This document shows positions 14,279-23,396 of a stretch of 34,005 bases of DNA, piece by piece. Position numbers and translations under genes: made by a program. How positions within the stretch are numbered: position 1 is the first letter of the stretch; each line of letters opens with the position of its first letter. Below the pieces are notes generated by a model. It had not been told where the DNA came from. It made no database searches and saw nothing but the letters and a program-made list of their open reading frames with translations. Where the stretch lies: positions 1 through 34,005 of the forward strand of contig CAZNNH010000057.1 in NCBI GenBank assembly GCA_964574335.1. Reading direction: 5' to 3'. Origin of the DNA: CAZNNH01 sp964574335 (GTDB taxonomy: Bacteria; Acidobacteriota; Vicinamibacteria; Fen-336).

Positions 14279-15205
14279 TCAGACGTCTTGTGGGCCCTGC
14301 GGACCTCGCCAGGCCAGCCGCCAGAGGCGGGCGCTGTGCCGACGTGACTCGGCGGCGGCGGGGCCGTCCCACAGGGAGCGGAACAGACCCAGCGCGGACC
14401 GGGCCGCAAGGCGGGCGCGCAGCAGACCGGTCAGCAGCCGGCCGTTGTGCTTGCGGTAGTAGAGGAGGTGGCTGCGGTGGTACTCGAACCCCGCCTGGGT
14501 CGGCCGGCCGGCCGAGCTGCGGCCGAGATGGTGGACCACCTCGGCGGCGGCCACGTAGGCGATCTCCCACCCCGCCTGGCGGACGCGGAGGCAGAGGTCG
14601 ACATCTTCCTCGTAGAGGAAGAAGCCTTCGTCGAAGCCGCCCACCGCCGAAAGCGCCTCGCGCCGCGCCAGCAGGCAGGAGCCGGACACCCAGCCGGGCG
14701 AGCCGTCCCGACGGCCCTCCGCCTCCAGCCTGCGCAGCGTGCCGGGGTCGCGGCGCAGGACCGCCCGGACCCGGCGCCGCTGCCGCCACTCGGCGAGGGG
14801 CGTCAGCAGCGGACCGTAGGAGACCTGGACGGTGCCGTCCGAGTTGAGGGTCCGGGGGCCCACGAGGCCCAGCCCGGGTCGGCGATCGAGGGCCGACACC
14901 AGCGCCTGGAGCGCCCCCGGTCTCAGCTCGGCATCGCTGTTCAGGAACAGCACCAGCCGGCCCCGGGTCTCCCGCAGCCCCTGGTTGTTGGCGCGGGCGA
15001 AGCCGACGTTGGCCGGGTTGGCCAGGACGCGGACCTTGGGGTGGCGCTCCCGCACCGCCTCGACCGATCCGTCGCTGCTGGCGTTGTCCACCACCAGCAC
15101 CTCGTCGAGCAGGTCGCGGGGGATCGGGGCCAGCGAGGCCAGGCAGCGCAGCAGGTCCTGGCGGGTGTTGAACGAGACGATGACCGCCGACACCGCGGCC
15201 GTCAT
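14279..15205 (-). CDS. GT2-family glycosyltransferase (rhamnosyltransferase-like)
   Basis: A 308-residue GT-A fold enzyme. The motifs are SAVIVSFNTRQDLLRCL, VVDNASSDGS, NPANVGFARANNQG and LFLNSDAEL (the metal and nucleotide-sugar site), then GSCLLARREALSAVGGFDEGFFLYEEDVDLCLRVRQAGW. This arrangement is typical of WbbL-like GT2 enzymes, many of which transfer rhamnose, but the donor is not determined here. No rhamnose-synthesis genes are in the window. ATG 15205 overlaps the stop of the upstream GT4 gene (ATGA), showing tight operon organisation. About 124 bases separate it from the next gene, and these hold a predicted promoter. Confidence 0.91.
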   Translation of the reverse strand: MTAAVSAVIVSFNTRQDLLRCLASLAPIPRDLLDEVLVVDNASSDGSVEAVRERHPKVRVLANPANVGFARANNQGLRETRGRLVLFLNSDAELRPGALQALVSALDRRPGLGLVGPRTLNSDGTVQVSYGPLLTPLAEWRQRRRVRAVLRRDPGTLRRLEAEGRRDGSPGWVSGSCLLARREALSAVGGFDEGFFLYEEDVDLCLRVRQAGWEIAYVAAAEVVHHLGRSSAGRPTQAGFEYHRSHLLYYRKHNGRLLTGLLRARLAARSALGLFRSLWDGPAAAESRRHSARLWRLAWRGPQGPQDV

Positions 15206-16314
15206 CTGCGGGCGGCCTCCTCCAGGATGCGGCGGGTGGCCCGGGCGGTGGCCTCCCAGGTCAGGGCGGCGGCCAGCCGGTTGCCGCGGGAGCGCAGCGC
15301 CTCACGCAGGCCGGGCTCACGCAGCACGGCGTCGACCGCGGCGGAGATGCCGGCGACGTCCCGGCCGTCGACCAGGAGCGCCGCCTCGGCGAAGACCTCG
15401 CCGAGGGCGGGGCGGAAAGAGGCCACCACCGGGACCCCCCGGGCCAGCGCCTCGAGGGCGGGGAGGCCGAAACCCTCGTACTCGGAGAGGTACACGGCGA
15501 CGTCGGCGGCAGCGTAGCGGAGCGCCAGCTCCGCCTCCGAGACGAAGCCCGACAGCCGCACGCAATCGGCGAGCTCGAGCCGGTGGACCAGCTCGGGCAC
15601 GTCGAGCGGGGGATGGGTGCGGTCGTCGCCCACCAGGTCCAGCCGCAGCCCTGGCCACCGGGGGCGGAGGGCCCGGACCGCCCGGAGCAGCTCGGGGATG
15701 TTGCGCCGCCTGAACAGCGAGCCGACGCAAAGCAGCATCGGGCCGCTCACCCCGAGCTTCTGGCGGGCCGCCTCCCGGCGCGGGCCCGGCATCAGGTCGT
15801 CGTCGCGCCCCAGCGGGACGTGGTGGACCCGCCCGGCCAGCTCCGGCCACAGCGCCCGGATCTCGTCGCGCGTGAACGCCGAGCAGGCCAGGACGGCGCG
15901 GGAGGCCCGGACGCTGGCCGCCACCAGGCAGCGCCGGCGTTGGCCGTCGATCCACGAGAACTCGCGGGGAAGGGAGAAGAACGACACGTCGTGGACCGCC
16001 GTCACCCGGGGGACGGACAGGCGCAGGGGACAGAAGTACGCGGGCGAGAAGAAGACGTCCGGCGAGTCGGCCCGGGCGGCCGCGACCAGGGCCGTCTCCC
16101 GCCAGCGCAGGCTGCCCATCCTCGAGGGGCCGCCGACCGGTCGCAGCTCGACACCGGGCTGCGCGAGCAACGGATCGGGGGGCAGCGGGCCCTTCGAGTA
16201 CAGCAGCAGGCGGTCGCGCTCCTCCCGGGCCCATACCTTGGTCAGGCAGCGGAGGTAGCGGCCGGTGCCGGTGGTCTGTCCGCGCAGCTCCTCGGCGTCG
16301 ATGCCGATGATCAT
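15202..16314 (-). CDS. GT4-family glycosyltransferase
   Basis: A 370-residue GT4 enzyme. It begins MIIGIDAEELRGQTTGTGRYLRCL, with the TG-x-GRY loop common in this subgroup. VTAVHDVSFFSLP, LACSAFTRDEI and LCVGSLFRRRNIPELLRA follow, and EGFGLPALEALARGVPVV carries an intact EX7E motif. ATG 16314 overlaps the upstream stop as ATGA, and the stop overlaps the downstream GT2 start the same way. It resembles the product of the gene directly upstream, suggesting an old duplication within the locus. Sugar specificity is unknown. Confidence 0.91.
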   Translation of the reverse strand: MIIGIDAEELRGQTTGTGRYLRCLTKVWAREERDRLLLYSKGPLPPDPLLAQPGVELRPVGGPSRMGSLRWRETALVAAARADSPDVFFSPAYFCPLRLSVPRVTAVHDVSFFSLPREFSWIDGQRRRCLVAASVRASRAVLACSAFTRDEIRALWPELAGRVHHVPLGRDDDLMPGPRREAARQKLGVSGPMLLCVGSLFRRRNIPELLRAVRALRPRWPGLRLDLVGDDRTHPPLDVPELVHRLELADCVRLSGFVSEAELALRYAAADVAVYLSEYEGFGLPALEALARGVPVVASFRPALGEVFAEAALLVDGRDVAGISAAVDAVLREPGLREALRSRGNRLAAALTWEATARATRRILEEAARR

Positions 16315-17429
16315 GCCCCGCGCCTCCCGGCCAGCCGGCGGTAGAAGGCCAGCGTGTCCCGGGCCGCCCGGTCCCAGTCGAAGTCCCGGCTCCGCTCGAG
16401 ACCCCTCTGGCGCAGCCGCGCCGCCAGCTCGGGGTTGTCCAGGACCCGCTCGATGCCGCGGGCGATCGAGGAGGGGTCGCCGGCGTCGACCAGGCAAGCC
16501 GCATCCCCCGCGATCTCCTCGAGCGCCGACCCGCGGGAGCAGACCACGGGCAGTCCGGCGGCCAGGGCCTGGGCCACCGGAAGGCCGAAGCCCTCCTCAT
16601 GGGAGGGGAGGACCAGCAGGCGCGCGGAGGCCATCAGCAGGCGGATCTCGGCGGCGTCCAGGTAGCCGGTGACCCGGCCGAGGGACGGTTCGGGGAAGGC
16701 CGCCTCGAGGTCCGGCCCGACCAGCAGGAGCGGCGGCAGGTCCCGGCCCCGTCGCCGCTGCAGCTCACCGCAGGCGGCGCGCAGCCCGGCCAGGTTCTTC
16801 CTCTCCTCGGCGCTGCCCACGTAGAGCAGGGCGCCGGCCGGGAGCCCGCGTCGCGACAGCAGCTCGTCCACCGCCTCCGGCGAGACGGGCTGGCGGTAGA
16901 TGGGATCGATGCCGTTGGGAATCACCGCGATCTTCTCCCGCGGGAGGTCGAGCAGGCGCTCGGCCTCGGCGGCGGTGTGCCGTGAGACGCAGATCACGCC
17001 GTCGGCCCGCCGCGCGTGGTCGCGGACCAGCGGGGCGTAGTCGCGGCGCACCTCGGCCCGGGTCCTCTCCGGGTGCTTCAGGAAGTAGAGGTCGTGCACC
17101 GTCACCACCCGCAGCGCCGAGCGGGCCGGGATCAGCAGCGGATGGGGGGAATGGACGAGGTCCAGCCGAGACCCGACGAGGTCGTCCAGGGGCGGCCAGC
17201 CCAGGCGGTTCCAGGCAAGGTTGAGCAGCCGGACGGGGAGCCGCCGGTCGACCCGGCGGACGTTCGGGGGCCCTTCCTGGGGCGGGAGACGATCCCGCCA
17301 CGAGGCCGAGAAGAAGACCCACTCGTCGTCCGGCGCCAGCAAAGGCAGCCGCGACGCCAGCGCCTGGACGTACCTCCCGACGCCCGTGGGCCGGGACAAG
17401 GCGGGACGCAAGTCGAGGCCGATCCGCAC
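16311..17429 (-). CDS. GT4-family glycosyltransferase with EX7Q in place of EX7E
   Basis: A 372-residue GT4 enzyme and the first gene of the leftward operon. It starts RIGLDLRPALSRPTGVGRYVQAL at GTG 17429. It has VVTVHDLYFLKHPE, ICVSRHTAAEAERLL and LLYVGSAEERKNLAGLR. In the donor site the usual EGFGLPxLEA becomes EGFGLPVAQA, so the second glutamate of EX7E is a glutamine. The first glutamate and the surrounding loop are kept, so the protein is probably active or altered rather than dead. No Shine-Dalgarno is seen before the GTG, and a predicted -10 element lies only nine bases upstream, implying an almost leaderless mRNA. Confidence 0.9.
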   Translation of the reverse strand: MRIGLDLRPALSRPTGVGRYVQALASRLPLLAPDDEWVFFSASWRDRLPPQEGPPNVRRVDRRLPVRLLNLAWNRLGWPPLDDLVGSRLDLVHSPHPLLIPARSALRVVTVHDLYFLKHPERTRAEVRRDYAPLVRDHARRADGVICVSRHTAAEAERLLDLPREKIAVIPNGIDPIYRQPVSPEAVDELLSRRGLPAGALLYVGSAEERKNLAGLRAACGELQRRRGRDLPPLLLVGPDLEAAFPEPSLGRVTGYLDAAEIRLLMASARLLVLPSHEEGFGLPVAQALAAGLPVVCSRGSALEEIAGDAACLVDAGDPSSIARGIERVLDNPELAARLRQRGLERSRDFDWDRAARDTLAFYRRLAGRRGA

Positions 17430-17437
17430 GCTTCGGG

Positions 17438-17446
17438 ATCATAGCA
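17438..17446 (-). promoter_or_regulatory. Extended -10 promoter, leftward polysaccharide operon
   Basis: On the minus strand TGC precedes TATGAT (17443-17438), giving an extended -10 with a five-of-six hexamer. No good -35 is present, as is common for extended -10 promoters. The predicted start of transcription (about 17431) is two or three bases from the GTG start codon at 17429. Confidence 0.55.
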
Positions 17447-17471
17447 GCAGGCCTGCGAAAGCCCGTCAGTG

Positions 17472-17480
17472 TGCTACATT
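17472..17480 (+). promoter_or_regulatory. Extended -10 promoter, ugd operon
   Basis: TGC precedes TACATT (17475-17480). The predicted transcription start is near 17487, leaving a leader of about 40 bases with AGGAGGGAGAGG before the ugd TTG. It is divergent from, and about 30 bases from, the leftward promoter, so one regulator could govern both halves of the locus. Confidence 0.5.
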
Positions 17481-17527
17481 CACGGCTCGCCGCGCGGCTC
17501 CTGCGGCGACGAGGAGGGAGAGGCAAG

Positions 17528-18822
<1,295 letters not shown>

Positions 18823-18826
<4 letters not shown>

Positions 18827-19809
18827 AGGCCCTGGTCACCGGAGGCGCCGGTTACATCGGCAGCCACACCGTCCGCGAGCTGCAGGACGCCGGACACCAG
18901 GTCCGGGTGCTGGACGACCTCTCGAAGGGGCACCGCGCGGCGGTGCCGTCCGGGGTGGAGCTGGTGGAGGGCGACCTGGGCGATCGGGACGCGCTTCGGG
19001 AGGCCCTGGCCGGTGTGGATGCCGTCTTGCACTTCGCCGGCCTGCTGAGCGTCGGCGAGTCGGTGCGGGAGCCAGGCCGGTACTACTCCGTGAACGTGGT
19101 CAAGGGGCTGGGCCTGCTCCAGGCGATGCTGTCCCACGGGGTCGACCGGATCATCTTCAGCTCCACCTGCGCCACCTACGGCATGCCGGTCCGGGTGCCG
19201 ATGGACGAGGACCATCCTCAGGACCCGATCAACCCCTATGGCGCCACCAAGCGTGCCTTCGAGCGGGCGCTTGTGGACCACGCCCGGGCCGGCCAGCTCC
19301 GAGCGGTGGCCCTGCGATACTTCAACGCCGCCGGCGCCCATCCCGACGGCTCGCTCGGGGAGGATCACCGCCCCGAGGAGCACCTGATCCCGCTGGCGAT
19401 CGACGCCGGTCTGGGGCGGCGACCGGAGCTGACCCTCTTCGGCGACGACTACGAGACCCCCGACGGCACCTGCATCCGCGACTACATCCACGTGCAGGAC
19501 CTGGCCCGGGCCCACGTGCTGGCGCTGCTCCGGCTCGAGACCGGGGAGCCGTTCCAGGCCTTCAACCTGGGGACCGAGCGCGGTCACTCGGTGAGGGAGG
19601 TGGTCGACACCGTGGGGCGGGTGCTGGGTCGGCCGGTGCCGACCCGGGTCGGCCCCCGGCGGCCTGGTGACCCGCCGCGCCTGGTGGCGGCGGCGGGCCG
19701 GATCCGGGAAGCGGTGGGGTTTGCCGCCGAGCACACCGAGCTCGGTGCGATCGTGGAGAGCGCCTACCGCTGGCGGCGGGAGCATCCGTCGGGCTACGGG
19801 GGCTGCTGA
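18823..19809 (+). CDS. galE: UDP-glucose 4-epimerase
   Basis: This SDR enzyme interconverts UDP-glucose and UDP-galactose using bound NAD. The 328-residue protein has GGAGYIG (7-13), the SST catalytic stretch around 113-115, and the Tyr139/Lys143 pair in NPYGATKRAFE. ALRYFNAAGAHPDGSLGEDH and TPDGTCIRDYIHVQDLARAH are characteristic GalE signatures. ATG 18823 overlaps the ugd stop as ATGA. Supplying UDP-galactose fits the neighbouring glycosyltransferases. An epimerase acting on N-acetylated or uronic sugars is an alternative that sequence alone does not rule out. Confidence 0.93.
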
Positions 19810-20522
19810 TGCGGCCCGTTCGGACCGGCGTGCTCGAGGATCCCCTGCTCTCGGTGGTGATGCCGGTCTTCAACGAGCGGGAAACCCTCGAGGAGATCGT
19901 CGAGCGCGTGCTGGCAGTCCCGGTCCGAATCGAGTTGCTGGCCGTCGACGACGCCTCCACGGACGGCAGCCGGGAGCGGCTGCTGGAGCTGGCGAAGGCC
20001 CGGGGCTTCAAGGTCCTGCTGCAGGATCGCAACCAGGGGAAGGGGGCCGCGGTGAGGCGGGGGATCGCCGAGGCCACCGGAGACGTGATCGTCATTCAGG
20101 ACGCCGACCTCGAGTACAGCCCGGAGGAGTACCCGGACCTTCTGGACCTGATCCGGCGGGGCAAGGCCGATGCCGTGTACGGCAGCCGCTTCATCGGCCG
20201 GCACCGGTGTTTTCTGTTCACCCACTATCTGGCCAACCTGCTCCTGAACCTGATCACCAACGTGCTCTACAACACGACCATGACCGACATGGAGACCTGC
20301 TTCAAGGCGGTCCGGGCGGACGTGCTCAAGGCCATCCCCCTGCGCAGCGACCGGTTCGGCATCGAGCCGGAGATCACCGCCAAGCTCTTCAAGCGGCGGG
20401 CCCGGGTCTACGAGGTCCCCATCACCTACGACGGGCGCGACTACTCGGAGGGGAAGAAGATCACCTGGCGGGACGGGTTCCCGGCCCTGTGGGCGCTCAT
20501 CAAGTACCGCTTCGTCGACTGA
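19809..20522 (+). CDS. GT2-family glycosyltransferase (DPM1-like)
   Basis: A 237-residue soluble GT-A enzyme related to dolichyl- or polyprenyl-phosphate sugar synthases. It shows LSVVMPVFNERETLEEIVERVL, LAVDDASTDGSRERL, NQGKGAAVRRGIAEATGD and the metal site QDADLEYSPEEYP. YGSRF, TDMETCFKAVRADVL and RFGIEPEITAKL follow. It lacks the C-terminal membrane helices of the longer family members. It probably moves a sugar to a polyprenyl phosphate carrier for later use outside the membrane; that role is inferred from the family. Its ATG overlaps the galE stop by one base, and a palindromic repeat follows ten bases after its stop. Confidence 0.9.
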   Translation: MRPVRTGVLEDPLLSVVMPVFNERETLEEIVERVLAVPVRIELLAVDDASTDGSRERLLELAKARGFKVLLQDRNQGKGAAVRRGIAEATGDVIVIQDADLEYSPEEYPDLLDLIRRGKADAVYGSRFIGRHRCFLFTHYLANLLLNLITNVLYNTTMTDMETCFKAVRADVLKAIPLRSDRFGIEPEITAKLFKRRARVYEVPITYDGRDYSEGKKITWRDGFPALWALIKYRFVD

Positions 20523-20531
20523 AGCCCGTCT

Positions 20532-20586
20532 GGGGGACACGATCCGGGTTTCCCCGTCGGGCCGAAGGAAACCCGGTCATGTCCCC
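20532..20586. repeat. Palindromic repeat (unit 3), same family as 9305-9410
   Basis: The left arm (20532-20553) starts GGGGGACACGATCCGG and the right arm (20567-20586) is GGAAACCCGGTCATGTCCCC. The outer GGGGACA/TGTCCCC and the CGATCC/GGTCATG core match unit 2. The inner arm reads GGGTTTCC/GGAAACCC instead of CGGATTCG/CGAATCCG, so pairing is kept by changes on both sides. It lies in the gap between a glycosyltransferase stop and the msbA promoter. Confidence 0.85.
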
Positions 20587-20601
20587 AGGGCCGGCTGCCG
20601 G

Positions 20602-20631
20602 TTGCGGGCAGACGCCGACCCGCCGTATACT
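20602..20631 (+). promoter_or_regulatory. Sigma70-type promoter of the msbA operon
   Basis: TTGCGG (20602-20607) and TATACT (20626-20631) are 18 bases apart. Predicted transcription starts near 20638, just before a perfect palindrome. It would drive msbA-yicC-gmk-rpoZ and possibly on to priA. Confidence 0.6.
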
Positions 20632-20646
20632 ATGCGTTCCTGCCGG

Positions 20647-20660
20647 ACACGTTAACGTGT
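20647..20660. promoter_or_regulatory. 14-bp perfect palindrome, operator-like
   Basis: ACACGTTAACGTGT is a perfect 14-base palindrome about nine bases after the predicted transcription start. The position suits a repressor operator, and the ACGTTAACGT core resembles sites of LacI-type regulators. As RNA it would form only a five-pair hairpin. No regulator gene is adjacent. The operator role is inference. Confidence 0.5.
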
Positions 20661-20736
20661 GTCTGATCAAGGAGATGACGTCATCGGCCTCCCCGCCCGC
20701 GCGCCCTTGAGCCCGCCCGCACCCCGTCCCGCTCGA

Positions 20737-22521
20737 ATGCCGAGGATGGTGAAGAGCGCCTGGTACCAGGCGGGCGCCGAGCTGTCTCTGCTGGGCCGGC
20801 TGGCTCGCTTCGCCCGCCCCTATGCGGGACAGCTCCTCCTCGCCTGGCTGGCGATGCTGGTGTACGCGGCCGCGGGGGCGGCCCTCGCCTACACGGTGAA
20901 GCCGATCTTCGACGAGGTGCTGATCGCGGGCGTGAACACCGTCGCCATCTCGGCCATGATCCTGGTCCTGTACCTGCTCAAGGGGCTCGGCGCCTACTAC
21001 TCGACGATCCTGGTGGCGGCCGCCGGCCACGCCGCCGTCACCGACCTCCGCAACGCCCTCTACTCGCACGTCCTGGGCCAGTCCTTCTCGTTCCTGGGCC
21101 ACCACAGCACCGGCTCGCTGATGAGCCACATCACCACCGACGTCGAGAAGGTGCAGGCGGCGGTGTCGGAGATGGCCGGCGACCTGCTCAAGGAAGGGTT
21201 CTCGATCATCGGCTTCCTGGCGGTCCTGTTCTACATGGACTGGCGGCTGACGCTGCTGGCGATGTTCGGCATGCCGCTGGCCTTCTATCCCCTGGTCCGC
21301 CTCGGCAAGCACCTGCGGGCCTCCAGCGAGACCTCGCTCCGCCGCTGGCGGGACATCACCCAGATCCTGCAGGAGACCATCTCGGGCTTCCGGGTGGTCA
21401 AGGCCTTCGCCATGGAGGGGTTCGAGACCGAGCGTTTCCGGCGGGCCGCCAACCGCCTGTTCCACGTCAACCTCAGGATCACCCGGACCACGGCGTTCCT
21501 CCCCCCGCTGATGGAGGGGGTGGGGGGGCTGGCCCTGGTGGCGGCCCTGCTCTACGGGACCTACGAGATCAACGTGGCCCGGCGGCTGACGCCGGGGGAG
21601 TTCTCGGCCTTTCTGACCGCCCTGTTCATGATGTACACGCCGATCAAGCGGCTCTCGCGGGTCAATGCCACCCTGCAGGGGGCGCTGGCCGCGGGGTCGC
21701 GGATCTTCGGCGTGCTCGACTCCCACTACGAGATCCGCGAGCGCCCCGAGGCCCAGCCGCTGCCCCGGATGCGCCGGGCGGTCGAGTACCGGAACGTGGG
21801 GTTCCGCTATGCCGACGGGGGCGGCGGCGTCGTGCTGCGCCGCATCTCGTTCACGGCCAGGCGGGGCGAGGTGGTGGCCATCGTCGGCACCAGCGGGGCC
21901 GGGAAGACCACCCTGGTCAACCTGCTGCCCCGCTTCTACGACGTCACCGAGGGGGCCATCACCATCGACGGCGTGAACATCCGCGAGGTCACCCTGGACA
22001 GCCTTCGCGACCAGATCGGGCTGGTGACCCAGGAGACGGTGCTCTTCAACGACACCGTCCGCGCCAACATCGCCTACGGCCTCAAGGACGTGGACGAGGC
22101 CCGGATCGAGAGCGCGGCGCGGGCCGCCTTCGCCCACGACTTCATCCTCGACCTTCCCCGGCGCTACGACACCGTGATCGGGGAGCGGGGCGGCCGCCTC
22201 TCCGGCGGCCAGCGCCAGCGGATTGCCATTGCCCGGGCGCTGCTGAAGGACCCGCCGATCCTGATCCTGGACGAGGCCACCTCATCGTTGGACACGAAGT
22301 CCGAAGGGGAGGTCCAGGGGGCGCTCGCCAACCTGATGAAGGGGCGGACCACGGTGGTGATCGCCCACCGGCTCACCACGGTGCGGAGCGCCGACCGGAT
22401 CCTGGTGGTGGAGGGCGGCGAGATCTGCGAGGTGGGCACCCATGAGGAGCTGCTGAGGCGGGGTGGGGTCTACGCGCGGCTGCACGCGCTCCAGTTCTCC
22501 GACGAGGACCCCGCCGTATGA
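20737..22521 (+). CDS. msbA: MsbA-like lipid A/glycolipid ABC exporter
   Basis: This inner-membrane half-transporter has fused membrane and ATPase domains and works as a homodimer. MsbA flips lipid A-core; relatives export other lipids. The 594-residue product has six predicted helices (about 20-300). The ATPase has GTSGAGKTT (384-392), the signature LSGGQRQRIAIARALL, Walker B ILILDEATSSLD and the H-loop IAHRLTT. The start is uncertain: the frame is open back to GTG 20659, with in-frame TTG 20707 and ATG 20737 and 20746. I chose ATG 20737 as the first ATG before the conserved region. It follows the polysaccharide locus and overlaps yicC by four bases. It could also export the locus product, but lipid A transport is the default reading. 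Confidence 0.88.
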   Translation: MPRMVKSAWYQAGAELSLLGRLARFARPYAGQLLLAWLAMLVYAAAGAALAYTVKPIFDEVLIAGVNTVAISAMILVLYLLKGLGAYYSTILVAAAGHAAVTDLRNALYSHVLGQSFSFLGHHSTGSLMSHITTDVEKVQAAVSEMAGDLLKEGFSIIGFLAVLFYMDWRLTLLAMFGMPLAFYPLVRLGKHLRASSETSLRRWRDITQILQETISGFRVVKAFAMEGFETERFRRAANRLFHVNLRITRTTAFLPPLMEGVGGLALVAALLYGTYEINVARRLTPGEFSAFLTALFMMYTPIKRLSRVNATLQGALAAGSRIFGVLDSHYEIRERPEAQPLPRMRRAVEYRNVGFRYADGGGGVVLRRISFTARRGEVVAIVGTSGAGKTTLVNLLPRFYDVTEGAITIDGVNIREVTLDSLRDQIGLVTQETVLFNDTVRANIAYGLKDVDEARIESAARAAFAHDFILDLPRRYDTVIGERGGRLSGGQRQRIAIARALLKDPPILILDEATSSLDTKSEGEVQGALANLMKGRTTVVIAHRLTTVRSADRILVVEGGEICEVGTHEELLRRGGVYARLHALQFSDEDPAV

Positions 22522-23396
22522 TCCGGTCGATGACCGGATTCGGCAGCGCCTCGGTCGACACCGAGACGCTGCGAGCCACGGCGACGGTGCGCTGCCTGAA
22601 CCACCGGTTCCTCGACGTCAGCATCCAGGCCTCGCGCGGCCTGCGCTCGCTGGAGCCGCGGGTGCGGGAGCGGCTGCGGGGGCGGGTTCTGCGGGGCCGG
22701 GTGGACGTGTCGATCCAGGCCGTCTTTCACGAGGGGGGCGTCGAGCAGGTGGTGGCCTCCCGGCCCACGGTCGAGGGGGTGGTGCGGGCGCTGCGCGAGA
22801 TCGAGTCCCACTACGGTCTCGAGGGCGGGGTGCAGATCTCCGACGTGGCGCGGTTCCCGGGCGCCATCGAGGTGGAGACGCTGGGGGCGCTCGGGGAGAC
22901 GCAGGGCGTCCGGATCCTGGAGCTGCTCGACCAGGCGCTGGTCGGGCTGGACCAGATGCGGCGGGCGGAGGGCGAGAGCCTGGCCCGGCATCTGAACGAG
23001 GCGCTTCTCGCGATCACGGCGGCAACCGAGCGGATCCGGGAGCTGGCGGCGGGCGGCGGAGAGCAGCGGCGGGAAGCGCTGCTGGAGAAGGTGCGGGCGC
23101 TCCAGGAAGAGCTGGGCCTCGACCCGGCGAGGCTGCACCAGGAGGTGGTCCGCCTGGTCGATCGGCACGACGTCACCGAGGAGCTGAAGCGCCTGGAGAG
23201 CCACGTGGAGCAGGCCCGGGGCTGCCTCGCCTCCGAGGCGCCGTGCGGGAAGACCCTGGACTTCCTGGCCCAGGAGCTGATGCGCGAGGCCAACACCATC
23301 GGGAGCAAGGCCGTCTCCGCGGCCGTGGTCCGAGAGGTGGTCGCCCTCAAGAGCGAGATCGAGCGGCTCCGCGAGCAGGTCCAGAACGTTGAGTGA
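22518..23396 (+). CDS. yicC: YicC-family endoribonuclease
   Basis: The 292-residue protein starts MIRSMTGFGSA, the hallmark of the YicC/YloC family, and contains RCLNHRFLDVSIQ and, near the end, GKTLDFLAQELMREANTIGSKA. Family members have been described as endoribonucleases that act on RNA. The gene is commonly found directly before gmk, as here. ATG 22518 overlaps the msbA stop as ATGA. Its tail overlaps the TTG start of gmk by eight bases. Confidence 0.94.
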   Translation: MIRSMTGFGSASVDTETLRATATVRCLNHRFLDVSIQASRGLRSLEPRVRERLRGRVLRGRVDVSIQAVFHEGGVEQVVASRPTVEGVVRALREIESHYGLEGGVQISDVARFPGAIEVETLGALGETQGVRILELLDQALVGLDQMRRAEGESLARHLNEALLAITAATERIRELAAGGGEQRREALLEKVRALQEELGLDPARLHQEVVRLVDRHDVTEELKRLESHVEQARGCLASEAPCGKTLDFLAQELMREANTIGSKAVSAAVVREVVALKSEIERLREQVQNVE

